Below are positions 57,039 to 64,000 of a stretch of DNA of 64,000 nucleotides, piece by piece; the stretch's first letter is position 1; the number at the start of each line of letters is the position of its first letter. The notes beneath the pieces are model-generated. The model ran no database searches. It had not been told where the DNA came from and was given only the letters and a program-made list of their open reading frames with translations. Location of the stretch: assembly GCF_000931445.1 (NCBI RefSeq), contig NZ_CP010849.1, forward strand, positions 2,728,001 to 2,792,000. The letters run 5' to 3'. Made by a program: the position numbers and the translations under genes. The DNA is from Streptomyces cyaneogriseus subsp. noncyanogenus (GTDB lineage: Bacteria > Actinomycetota > Actinomycetes > Streptomycetales > Streptomycetaceae).

Positions 57039-59615
57039 GTGCCCGGTGAGAATCTGTCCCGTGACGAGGCCCGGGAGCGGGCCGCCCTGCTGTCCGTCGA
57101 CGGGTACGAGGTGTCCCTCGACGTCCGCTCCGCGGTCGGCGACGACCACCGCGAGGGGCCGCGCACCTTCCGCTCCGTCACCACGATCCGCTTCCGCTGC
57201 GCCGAGCCGGGCGCGTCGACCTTCGCGGACCTGATCGCGCCGAGCGTGACGGCGGTCAGCCTCAACGGGCGGGACCTGGACCCGGGCGAGGTCTTCGACG
57301 GCTCCCGGATCGTGCTGGAGGACCTCGCGGCCGACAACGAGCTGATCGTCGACGCCCGGTGCGCCTACTCCCGCACCGGCGAGGGCCTGCACCGCTTCGT
57401 CGACCCCGAGGACGGCGAGGTGTACCTGTACACCCAGTACGAGCCGGCCGACGCCCGCCGGGTCTTCGCCAACTTCGAGCAGCCGGACCTCAAGGCCCCC
57501 TTCCGCTTCGAGGTGCGGGCGCCCGAGGAGTGGACGGTGTGGAGCAACGGCGCGGGTGAACGCGCCGACGGGGTGTGGCGGTTCGCCGAGACCAAGCCCA
57601 TCTCGACGTACATCACCTGTGTCGTGGCGGGTCCGTACCACTACGTGACCGACACCTACACGCGGACGTTCGACGACGGTACGACGCTGGAGATCCCCCT
57701 CGGCGCGATGTGCCGCAAGGGGCTGGCGCCCCACTTCGACGCCGACGACGTGTTCCTGGTGACCAAGCAGGGCCTGGACTTCTTCCACGACCACTTCGAC
57801 TACCCGTACCCGTTCGGTAAGTACGACCAGGCGTTCGTGCCGGAGTACAACCTCGGCGCGATGGAGAACCCGGGCCTGGTGACCTTCCGGGAGGAGTTCA
57901 TCTTCCGCGGGAAGGTGACGCGGGCCTCCTACGAGGGCCGCGCCAACGTGATCCTGCACGAGATGGCGCACATGTGGTTCGGCGACCTCGTCACCATGCA
58001 GTGGTGGGACGACCTGTGGCTGAAGGAGTCCTTCGCCGACTTCATGGGCGCCTTCTCGCTGGTGGGCGCGACCCGCTTCACCGACGGCTGGATCACCTTC
58101 GCCAACCGCCGCAAGGCGTGGGCCTACCGCGCGGACCAGTTGCCCTCCACCCACCCGATCACCGCCGACATCCGCGATCTTCAGGACGCCAAGCTCAACT
58201 TCGACGGCATCACCTACGCCAAGGGCGCCAGCGTGCTCAAGCAACTGGTGGCGTACGTCGGCCAGGACGCGTTCCTGGAGGGCGCGCGGCGCTACTTCAA
58301 GCGCCACGCGTACGGCAACACGCGGCTGGCCGATCTGCTGTCGGTGCTGGAGGAGACCAGCGGGCGGGACATGGGCGCCTGGGCGCGGGCCTGGCTGCAG
58401 ACGGCCGGCGTCAATTCGCTGACCCCGCAGGTGCTGCTGGACGCCGAGGGCCGGGTCGAGGAGCTGGCGGTGGTGCAGGAGGCCGCCGAATCCCACCCCG
58501 AGCTGCGCCCGCACCGGGTCGCGGTGGGCCTGTACCGGCGCGGCGAGGACGGCGCCCTGGAGCGGTACGCGCGCGCCGAGACGGACGTGGACGGGGCGCG
58601 CACGGTGGTGGCGGAGCTGGCCGGGGCAGACGCGCCGGAGCTGGTGCTGGTCAACGACGACGACCTGACGTACTGCAAGATCCGCTTCGACGAGACCTCG
58701 CTGGCCGCGCTGCGCACCGGGCTGGGCCGCATGACGGACCCGCTGGCCCGCGCCCTGTGCTGGTCGGCGCTGTGGAACATGACGCGGGACGCGCTGCTGC
58801 CGGCGCGGGAGTTCGTGGACCTGGTGCTGCGGTTCGCGGGCCGCGAGTCGGACATCGGCGTGCTCCAGATGCTGCACGCGTGGGCGGAGTCGGCGCTGGT
58901 GCACTACGCGGCGCCCGCGTGGCGCGAGACGGGCGGGCGGCTGCTGGCCCAGGGCGCGCTGCGCGAGCTGCGGGACGCCGAGCCGGGCAGCGAGCACCAG
59001 CTGGCCTGGGCCAGGTTCTACGCGCGGGCCGCCTTCGAGGAGGCCGACCTGCGGTTGCTGCGGGACCTGCTGGAGGGCACCGAGAAGATCGACGGGCTGG
59101 AGGTGGACCAGGAGCTGCGCTGGGCGTTCCTGGAGCCGCTCGCGGCGCACGGCGCGGCCGACGAGGCGGTGCTCGCCGCCGAGCTGGCCCGGGACGACAC
59201 CGCCTCCGGCAAGCGGCACCAGGTGCGCTGTCTGGCCGCCCGCCCGTCGGCGGCGGTCAAGGCCCAGGCGTGGGCGCAGGTGGTGGAGTCGGACGCGCTG
59301 TCGAACGCGCTGGTCGAGGCGACGATCGCGGGCTTCGCCCGGCCCTCGCAGCGGGAGCTGCTCGCGCCGTACGCGCAGAAGTACTTCGCGGCGATCGAGC
59401 GGGTCTGGACGGAGCGGTCCATCCAGATCGGGATGGACGTCGTCCGGGGCCTGTTCCCGGCGTACCAGGACTCGCGGGCGACGCTGGAGGCGACCGACGC
59501 GTGGCTCGCCGCGCACGCCGGTGCGGCGCCCGCCCTGCGCCGCCTGGTGCTGGAGGCGCGGGACGATCTGGCGCGGGCGCTGCGCGGCCAGGAGTGCGAC
59601 GCCGCGGCCGGCTGA
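57039..59615 (+). CDS. pepN: Aminopeptidase N (M1 family)
   Basis: This 858-residue zinc aminopeptidase removes N-terminal residues from peptides in the cytosol. The exopeptidase motif is GAMEN near 273. The zinc ligands are His307, His311 and Glu330, with catalytic Glu308, in HEMAHMWFGDLV...WLKES. An ERAP1-like helical C-terminal domain completes it. The GTG (VPGENLSRDEARERAALL) has GGGAG 8 nt upstream and matches the S. lividans PepN start and length; a GTG three codons earlier is too close to the site. It ends at a terminator. Confidence 0.97.
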   Translation: MPGENLSRDEARERAALLSVDGYEVSLDVRSAVGDDHREGPRTFRSVTTIRFRCAEPGASTFADLIAPSVTAVSLNGRDLDPGEVFDGSRIVLEDLAADNELIVDARCAYSRTGEGLHRFVDPEDGEVYLYTQYEPADARRVFANFEQPDLKAPFRFEVRAPEEWTVWSNGAGERADGVWRFAETKPISTYITCVVAGPYHYVTDTYTRTFDDGTTLEIPLGAMCRKGLAPHFDADDVFLVTKQGLDFFHDHFDYPYPFGKYDQAFVPEYNLGAMENPGLVTFREEFIFRGKVTRASYEGRANVILHEMAHMWFGDLVTMQWWDDLWLKESFADFMGAFSLVGATRFTDGWITFANRRKAWAYRADQLPSTHPITADIRDLQDAKLNFDGITYAKGASVLKQLVAYVGQDAFLEGARRYFKRHAYGNTRLADLLSVLEETSGRDMGAWARAWLQTAGVNSLTPQVLLDAEGRVEELAVVQEAAESHPELRPHRVAVGLYRRGEDGALERYARAETDVDGARTVVAELAGADAPELVLVNDDDLTYCKIRFDETSLAALRTGLGRMTDPLARALCWSALWNMTRDALLPAREFVDLVLRFAGRESDIGVLQMLHAWAESALVHYAAPAWRETGGRLLAQGALRELRDAEPGSEHQLAWARFYARAAFEEADLRLLRDLLEGTEKIDGLEVDQELRWAFLEPLAAHGAADEAVLAAELARDDTASGKRHQVRCLAARPSAAVKAQAWAQVVESDALSNALVEATIAGFARPSQRELLAPYAQKYFAAIERVWTERSIQIGMDVVRGLFPAYQDSRATLEATDAWLAAHAGAAPALRRLVLEARDDLARALRGQECDAAAG

Positions 59616-59673
59616 GCCCTCACCGGAGACGAGCGCTGGGTAACCGTTACGGAATTCGGGCAATCATCGCCGT

Positions 59674-59709
59674 AACCCCTGGTCCCCACCCGGTCGGACC
59701 AGGGGTTTT
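59674..59709 (+). terminator. Intrinsic terminator downstream of pepN
   Basis: AACCCCTGGTCC (59674-59685) pairs with GGACCAGGGGTT (59696-59707), with a ten-base loop and a TTTT run at 59706-59709. This is one of the few hairpins here with a clear T tract. Confidence 0.9.
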
Positions 59710-59810
59710 CGGCATTCGAACACCCGTCCTTTAGGGCGATCTTGTCCGCGTTTGTCGACGGGCGTGTAACAGCGGTTCAAGGTGGGGCGGGAGACGGGAA
59801 GTTCCCGGAC

Positions 59811-60896
59811 ATGAACCACGACACCCCGCTCTCCCCGCGCCCGCTCCAGCAGCTCGCCTCCGGCTCGCGCCGGCTGCTGACCACGGCCCAGCTCCGCGCG
59901 CGCGGGGTCGCGGCCGCCGAGACGACCGCGCACTGCCGCCCGGGCGGCCCCTGGCAGCAGATCCTCCCCGGCGTCGTCCTGCTCCACCCCGGCCCGCCCA
60001 CCGGTGAGGAGCGGCTGCACGCGGTGCTGCTGTACGCGGGGCGGGAGCGGGCCGGCGGTGTCCCCTCCCAGCCCGGCCCGCGGACGGCGGCCGGCCACGG
60101 GGAGGCGGTGATCACCGGCCTGGCCGCGCTGACGCTGCACGGTTTCACCTCCGCTCCCCCGCTGCCGGATCTGGAGACCGTCGACGTTCTCGTCCCCCGG
60201 GCGCGCCGGCTCCGCTCGACGGGCTGTGCGCGGATCCTGCGCACCTCCGACCTGCCCGTTCCCGAACTGCTCACCGTGCCCCAGGCTCTGGACCCGGTGC
60301 GCGCTCAGGGCGCCCTCGTCCCGGTCGCGCCGGTGGCGCGGGCCCTGGCCGACGCGGTGGCGGAGCTGGCGGACCCGGCCGCCGTGCGGCGGCTGCTGAC
60401 CGAGGCGGTGCGCGGCGGGCACTGCGAACCGGCCGCGGTGGTGCGGGAGCTGAAGGAGGCCCACCTGCTGAGCCGCCCGCACATGGTGGACGCCGTGGAG
60501 TCCCTGCTGGCGGAGGGCCGGGCGATCGCGGAGGACCGCCTGTACCGGATGGTGCGCGACTACGGGCTGCCCGACCCGGTCTGGAACGTCGGCCTGCGGC
60601 TGCCCGGCGGCCCCGACCTCGGCGGGGTGGACGCCTACTGGCCGGAGCACGCGGTGGCGGTCGACCTGGACACCCGGGCCGGCCGGCACGGACACGCCTC
60701 CTGCGGGGAGGCCGGGGCGCCGGAATGCCCGCGCAAACGCGAGCACCTGGAGCGGCTGGGCATCACGGTGGTGCAGCTCAGCGCGAAGAAGCTCCGTGAC
60801 GCCCCGGAACATCAGGCGATCGTCGTAAGAACCGCGTTGATGGCGGCCGCCGACAGGGAACCCGCCGCGTACGTCGTGGTGCTGCCCCGGCCGTGA
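59811..60896 (+). CDS. AbiEi-antitoxin-like / nuclease-fold protein
   Basis: This 361-residue protein begins with an AbiEi-like winged-helix segment (SGSRRLLTTAQLRARGVAAAETTAHCRPGGPWQQILPGVVLL) and a predicted alpha/beta region (AVITGLAALTLHG). The C-terminal part looks like a Vsr/DUF559-type endonuclease fold (GGVDAYWPEHAVAVDLDTRAGR, then RKREHLERLGITVVQL), with a plausible D...E/D catalytic set but a non-classical ExK. Many Streptomyces have such orphans. No AbiEii toxin gene is adjacent, so it is not a type IV toxin-antitoxin pair here. Ribosome site weak. Confidence 0.65.
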   Translation: MNHDTPLSPRPLQQLASGSRRLLTTAQLRARGVAAAETTAHCRPGGPWQQILPGVVLLHPGPPTGEERLHAVLLYAGRERAGGVPSQPGPRTAAGHGEAVITGLAALTLHGFTSAPPLPDLETVDVLVPRARRLRSTGCARILRTSDLPVPELLTVPQALDPVRAQGALVPVAPVARALADAVAELADPAAVRRLLTEAVRGGHCEPAAVVRELKEAHLLSRPHMVDAVESLLAEGRAIAEDRLYRMVRDYGLPDPVWNVGLRLPGGPDLGGVDAYWPEHAVAVDLDTRAGRHGHASCGEAGAPECPRKREHLERLGITVVQLSAKKLRDAPEHQAIVVRTALMAAADREPAAYVVVLPRP

Positions 60897-60922
60897 CGCT
60901 GCGGGGCGGCACCAGGAGGGGA

Positions 60923-60963
60923 GAGGAGGGGCCGCGGGGCCGACCGCCCGGCGGTCCCTCCTC
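60923..60963. terminator. Terminator between the AbiEi-like gene and the serine hydrolase
   Basis: GAGGAGGG with GCCGC pairs with the complementary GCGGT/CCCTCCTC (about 13 bp, one G-U), between convergent genes. Confidence 0.6.
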
Positions 60964-60973
60964 GTGACCGCCG

Positions 60974-62131
60974 TCACCCCCCGCAGAACTCCGCCTCGAT
61001 CACCGCCTCGCTGTCGCCCGACCAGTCGCCGTTGAAGTTCAGGGCGAGCGCGTGCCGGCCGTCCCTCGTCGTCACCGCCTCCGATGAGGAGCCGTGGATG
61101 CCGCCGCCGTGTCCCCAGACGGTCACCCCGCAGTCCAGCTCCCTCTTCATCAGGCCCAGGCCGTAGCGGTCGCTCTCGTCGCTCTCGTCGGTCCGGACGG
61201 TCGCCGTCATCTCGGCGAGCTGCGCCGGCGGCAGCAGCCGGCCCCGGAGCAGGGCCGAGTAGAACCGGGTGAGATCGGCCGAGTCGGAGATCATCTCACC
61301 GGCGGCCGTGGCGAGGGAGGGGTTGAGCTCCGTGACGTCGTAGGACGGGCCCTCGGCCGTCGGGGCCAGTTTGGAGTAGGCGCGGCCGCTGGGCGCGGGG
61401 ACGGTGACCCGGGTGCCGGGGACCGAGGTGGCGCGCAGGTGCAGCGGCGCGATGATGCGGCGGCGGACCTCCTCGCCCCAGGGGCGGCCGGTGGCCTTCT
61501 CCACGACCAGGCCGGCCAGGACGTAGTTGGTGTTGGAGTACGTCCAGGAGGCGCCCGGCGCGAAGTCGGGCCGGTGGGACATGGCGACGGCGACGAGGCG
61601 CTCGGGCGGCACCGTGTCGTAGCGGTGCCGCAGGAAGCCGTCGGCGAGGAAGTAGGTGCGGGCGAACTCCTCGTCGGCGGTGTAGTCGTAGACGCCGCTG
61701 GTGTGGTTCAGCAGGTGCCGCAGGGTGATGCGGCTGCCGTCGTGGCCGTTGCCGCGCACCAGGCCGGGCAGCCACTCCTCCACCGTGTCGTCCAGGGACA
61801 GGCGGCCCTCCGCCTCCAACTGGAGCACCACCGTGGCCACGAACGTCTTGGTGATGCTGCCCACCCGGTACCGGTCCCGCGCCGAGCGCGGCTCGCCGGT
61901 CCGCAGGTCGCCGACTCCGGCGGTCGCGGTCCAGGTGCGGTGGCCGTCCCGGGCGGTGGCCGTCGCGCCGGGCACGCCGTCGGCCACGGCGGCCCGCAGG
62001 GCGCGGCGGGTCGCGTCGTGGCCGTCGCGGTCCGGTGCCGCCGTCGCCGTGCCCGCCAGTGAGGCGGTGAGCGCTGCCGTCAGTGCCGCGGCGGTCGCCG
62101 CGGCGAGGCTGGTGCGCAGCCGTGTGGTCAT
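60974..62131 (-). CDS. Secreted serine hydrolase, beta-lactamase / D-Ala-D-Ala carboxypeptidase family
   Basis: This 385-residue exported protein has a signal peptide (MTTRLRTSLAAATAAALTAA, cleavage likely after TATAA near 32). The class C-type catalytic motifs are SITK (Ser-x-x-Lys), YSN in WTYSNTNY and HGG in WGHGGGIHG. Family members act as carboxypeptidases, esterases or beta-lactam-related enzymes. The specific substrate is not deducible. GGGGGAGA lies 3 nt before the ATG. It is a Streptomyces-typical accessory secreted enzyme. Confidence 0.9.
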   Translation of the reverse strand: MTTRLRTSLAAATAAALTAALTASLAGTATAAPDRDGHDATRRALRAAVADGVPGATATARDGHRTWTATAGVGDLRTGEPRSARDRYRVGSITKTFVATVVLQLEAEGRLSLDDTVEEWLPGLVRGNGHDGSRITLRHLLNHTSGVYDYTADEEFARTYFLADGFLRHRYDTVPPERLVAVAMSHRPDFAPGASWTYSNTNYVLAGLVVEKATGRPWGEEVRRRIIAPLHLRATSVPGTRVTVPAPSGRAYSKLAPTAEGPSYDVTELNPSLATAAGEMISDSADLTRFYSALLRGRLLPPAQLAEMTATVRTDESDESDRYGLGLMKRELDCGVTVWGHGGGIHGSSSEAVTTRDGRHALALNFNGDWSGDSEAVIEAEFCGG

Positions 62132-62306
62132 GGTCTCCCCCTGCTCCGGGTGCTGCTTCGCCCGAGGGCCGTCGGGCACGGTCGGGCGCGGTCGGGCAAG
62201 GAGACCGCGGGGGCCGACGGGGAGGTTGCGACGGGGCGCGGCGGTTGAGCCGGTTCCGGCCGTCTCGCCGCGGCGTCGGCGGGGACTCGTGGGAGCCGCC
62301 GGGCGG

Positions 62307-62765
62307 TTACTCCTCCGCCCCGGCGAGCCGTCCGGTCGCCGGCCGTTCGCGCCACAGCCGCAGCCCGGTGTCGACGAGCGGCACCCGGGTCAGGCCGGGG
62401 ACGGCGGCCAGCTCCTGCCAGGCCGCCAGGTCGGTGGAGCCGCCGACCTCGTACCTGAGGTCGCCGCCGGTGATCCGGGCCGCGTAGAGGATGCGAACGG
62501 CGTGCCGGTCCACGGCCGGCCGGAAGCGGCGGCGCGAGACGCGGCGCAGACTGTCCACGCCGAGCAGGCCGGTGACCTCGATCCGGTACCCGGTCTCCTC
62601 CGCCACCTCCCGCACCACCGTGTCGTACGGGTCCTCGCCGTGCTCCATGCCGCCGCCGGGCAGCACCCATTCGTGGACGCCCCCGGGTCCCGGGGACCGG
62701 GCGAGCAGTATCCGGCCGTCCCGGACGCAAAGGGCGTAGGCCGCCACCCGTACCTTCCTGCGCAC
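62307..62765 (-). CDS. NUDIX hydrolase
   Basis: This 152-residue enzyme has a complete Nudix box at residues 38-60 (Gly38, Glu44, Arg52-Glu53, Glu56-Glu57, Gly59). Nudix enzymes hydrolyse nucleoside diphosphates linked to another moiety; the substrate is not predictable here. It starts at GTG without a ribosome site, and TAACGT ends 6 nt before it, so the mRNA may be leaderless. It is upstream of the serine hydrolase on the same strand and divergent from the subtilase. Confidence 0.88.
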   Translation of the reverse strand: MRRKVRVAAYALCVRDGRILLARSPGPGGVHEWVLPGGGMEHGEDPYDTVVREVAEETGYRIEVTGLLGVDSLRRVSRRRFRPAVDRHAVRILYAARITGGDLRYEVGGSTDLAAWQELAAVPGLTRVPLVDTGLRLWRERPATGRLAGAEE

Positions 62766-63018
62766 GCCAGGACGTTAACCCGCGCGGCGGCGCGCACGGG
62801 CCGTGACCGGACGGGAATGTCGTGGTCCACCCGATAGATCCCCGATGGCGCATGGCGGAAGTACGCCACGGCCCCATCCCGCCTCGGTCAACTCTCCCCA
62901 AACGCGGACCCCTTACGTCAGGCTGAGCGGTCGTCCGGGATCGCATTCCGGACTCTCGCGACCATGACCGATCGGCCCTGGTCGCACCCGATCGTTCCTT
63001 TACCTACAAGGGATGCCG

Positions 63019-64000
63019 ATGACCCACACCCCCCAGCGCGAACCGATACCGGGCGCCAGACGCGCGGCCCGCACCGCCGTGGCCGCGGGCATCGTCGCCG
63101 CGCTCTGCGCCGCCGGGCCGATACCCATGGCGGTCGCCGCCGACGGCCCGGCCGCCTCGGTCCCGGCCGGCGCCGCCGCCAAGTCCGCCCATGACAAACT
63201 CGGTTCGGACGACGCCGGACTGCTCGCCGAGGCCAAGGCCGAGGGCGAGAAGAGCGTCACGATGATGGTCGCCACCGCTCCCGGGCAGACCGAGCAGGTC
63301 GCGAAGGAGCTGGACGCCGTCCAGGGCGGCACCGTGGGCCGTACCTACGACGGGCTCGGCTACGTCCGGGCCACCGTCCCCACCGGCAGGGCGGACGCGG
63401 CCATCGCCGCCGCCGCGAAGCTGTCCTCCGTGCACGGCATCGACCTGCGCGAGGAGATCCCGCTGGACGACCCGACGCCGGGCGCGGACACCGCCGGGGC
63501 CGCCGGCGCCCGGGGCACGGCGTCGTACCCGGCGCCGAACCGGAAGACGCCCGCCGAGAACCCGTACAACCCGTCCTTCGAGACGGGCGCCGTCGACTTC
63601 GTCGAGGACCACCCCAAGGCGGACGGCCGCGGCATCACCATCGGCATCCTCGACTCCGGCGTGGACCTCGCCCACCCGGCGCTGCAGAAGACCACCACCG
63701 GCGAGCGCAAGATCGTCGACTGGGTGACCGCCACCGACCCGGTCGTCGACGCCGACCGGACCTGGCGCCCGATGCTGACCTCCGTCTCCGGGCCCGCCTT
63801 CACCTACGGCGGCACGTCCTGGCGGGCCCCGGAGGGCTCCTACCGGGTCAGCACCTTCCTGGAGTCGTACACCACCGGCGGCGACGCGGCCGGCGACGCC
63901 AACCGCGACGGGGACACCACCGACTCCTGGGGCGTGCTGTACGACGCGGCCTCCGGCACCGTCCGGGTCGACCTGAACGGCAACCACGACTTCGGTGACG
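63019..64000 (+). CDS. Secreted S8 (subtilisin-like) serine peptidase, N-terminal part
   Basis: The gene runs off the window after 327 codons. AAGGG sits 6 nt before the second of two close ATGs, so that start was chosen. A signal peptide (RRAARTAVAAGIVAALCAAG, cleavage likely near the PMAVAAD segment) and a pro-domain (SVTMMVATAPGQTEQVAKEL, YVRATVP) precede the protease domain. The catalytic Asp is Asp212 in ITIGILDSGVD. The sequence after it (TTGERKIVDWVTATDP, WGVLYDAASG) contains the long insert typical of large Streptomyces subtilases. Catalytic His and Ser are outside. It is likely a large (~1100-residue) extracellular protease. Confidence 0.9.
   Translation, partial: MTHTPQREPIPGARRAARTAVAAGIVAALCAAGPIPMAVAADGPAASVPAGAAAKSAHDKLGSDDAGLLAEAKAEGEKSVTMMVATAPGQTEQVAKELDAVQGGTVGRTYDGLGYVRATVPTGRADAAIAAAAKLSSVHGIDLREEIPLDDPTPGADTAGAAGARGTASYPAPNRKTPAENPYNPSFETGAVDFVEDHPKADGRGITIGILDSGVDLAHPALQKTTTGERKIVDWVTATDPVVDADRTWRPMLTSVSGPAFTYGGTSWRAPEGSYRVSTFLESYTTGGDAAGDANRDGDTTDSWGVLYDAASGTVRVDLNGNHDFGD

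Noticed and set aside
59811..60896. Complete type IV AbiE toxin-antitoxin system
   Set aside because: No nucleotidyltransferase toxin (AbiEii) gene lies on either side.

Overview
The window is about 72% GC, uses GTG starts very often, has strong third-position GC bias and closely matches actinobacterial protein families. It is a core segment of a Streptomyces (or very close relative) chromosome. Gene order is what I recall for the S. coelicolor SCO2585-SCO2643 neighbourhood: proA-proB, obg-rpmA-rplU, rne, the mre/pbp2/sfr spore-wall cluster, ndk, folC-valS, clpX-clpP2-clpP1, tig, rpiB, sodF and pepN. I see no phage, IS element, CRISPR array or rRNA.

Left part (1-16.2 kb): proline biosynthesis (proA fragment, an unknown protein, proB) and galE run leftward. 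A cell-wall glycopolymer block follows: two very large fused GT2/CDP-glycerol glycerophosphotransferases pointing right, and a GT4 glycosyltransferase pointing left towards them across a perfect 44-bp palindromic terminator. Beyond obg-rpmA-rplU is a translationally coupled pair, a glycerol-1-phosphate-dehydrogenase-like enzyme and a LicC-like cytidylyltransferase. Together with the TagF-type polymerases these could supply and use an unusual CDP-activated glycerol; this is the most interesting hypothesis in the window.

Middle part (16.2-43.2 kb): rne has long Arg-motif repeats and a histone-H1-like tail. Next come two halves of a radical-SAM system separated by a strange repeat-rich membrane protein. 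The sfr-pbp2-mreD-mreC-mreB cell-shape cluster follows, then ndk, DUF4233, folC, valS (apparently leaderless), a proline-rich membrane protein, clpX, clpP2, clpP1 (with a ClgR-box match) and tig. Nearly all of this is on the minus strand.

Right part (43.4-64 kb): tRNA-Pro(UGG) and tRNA-Gly(UCC) are followed by a more mixed set of genes. These are an acyltransferase, HD hydrolase, SpoIIE-type phosphatase, Eis-like acetyltransferase, Nei2 glycosylase, rpiB, two amino-acid permeases flanking bioY, sodF under a perfect Nur box, a zinc-ribbon protein, a mycothiol-reductase-like DsbA protein with a changed active site, pepN, an AbiEi-like protein, a serine hydrolase, a NUDIX enzyme, and the start of a secreted subtilase that runs off the end. 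Several intergenic hairpins are near-perfect terminators, mostly between convergent genes.
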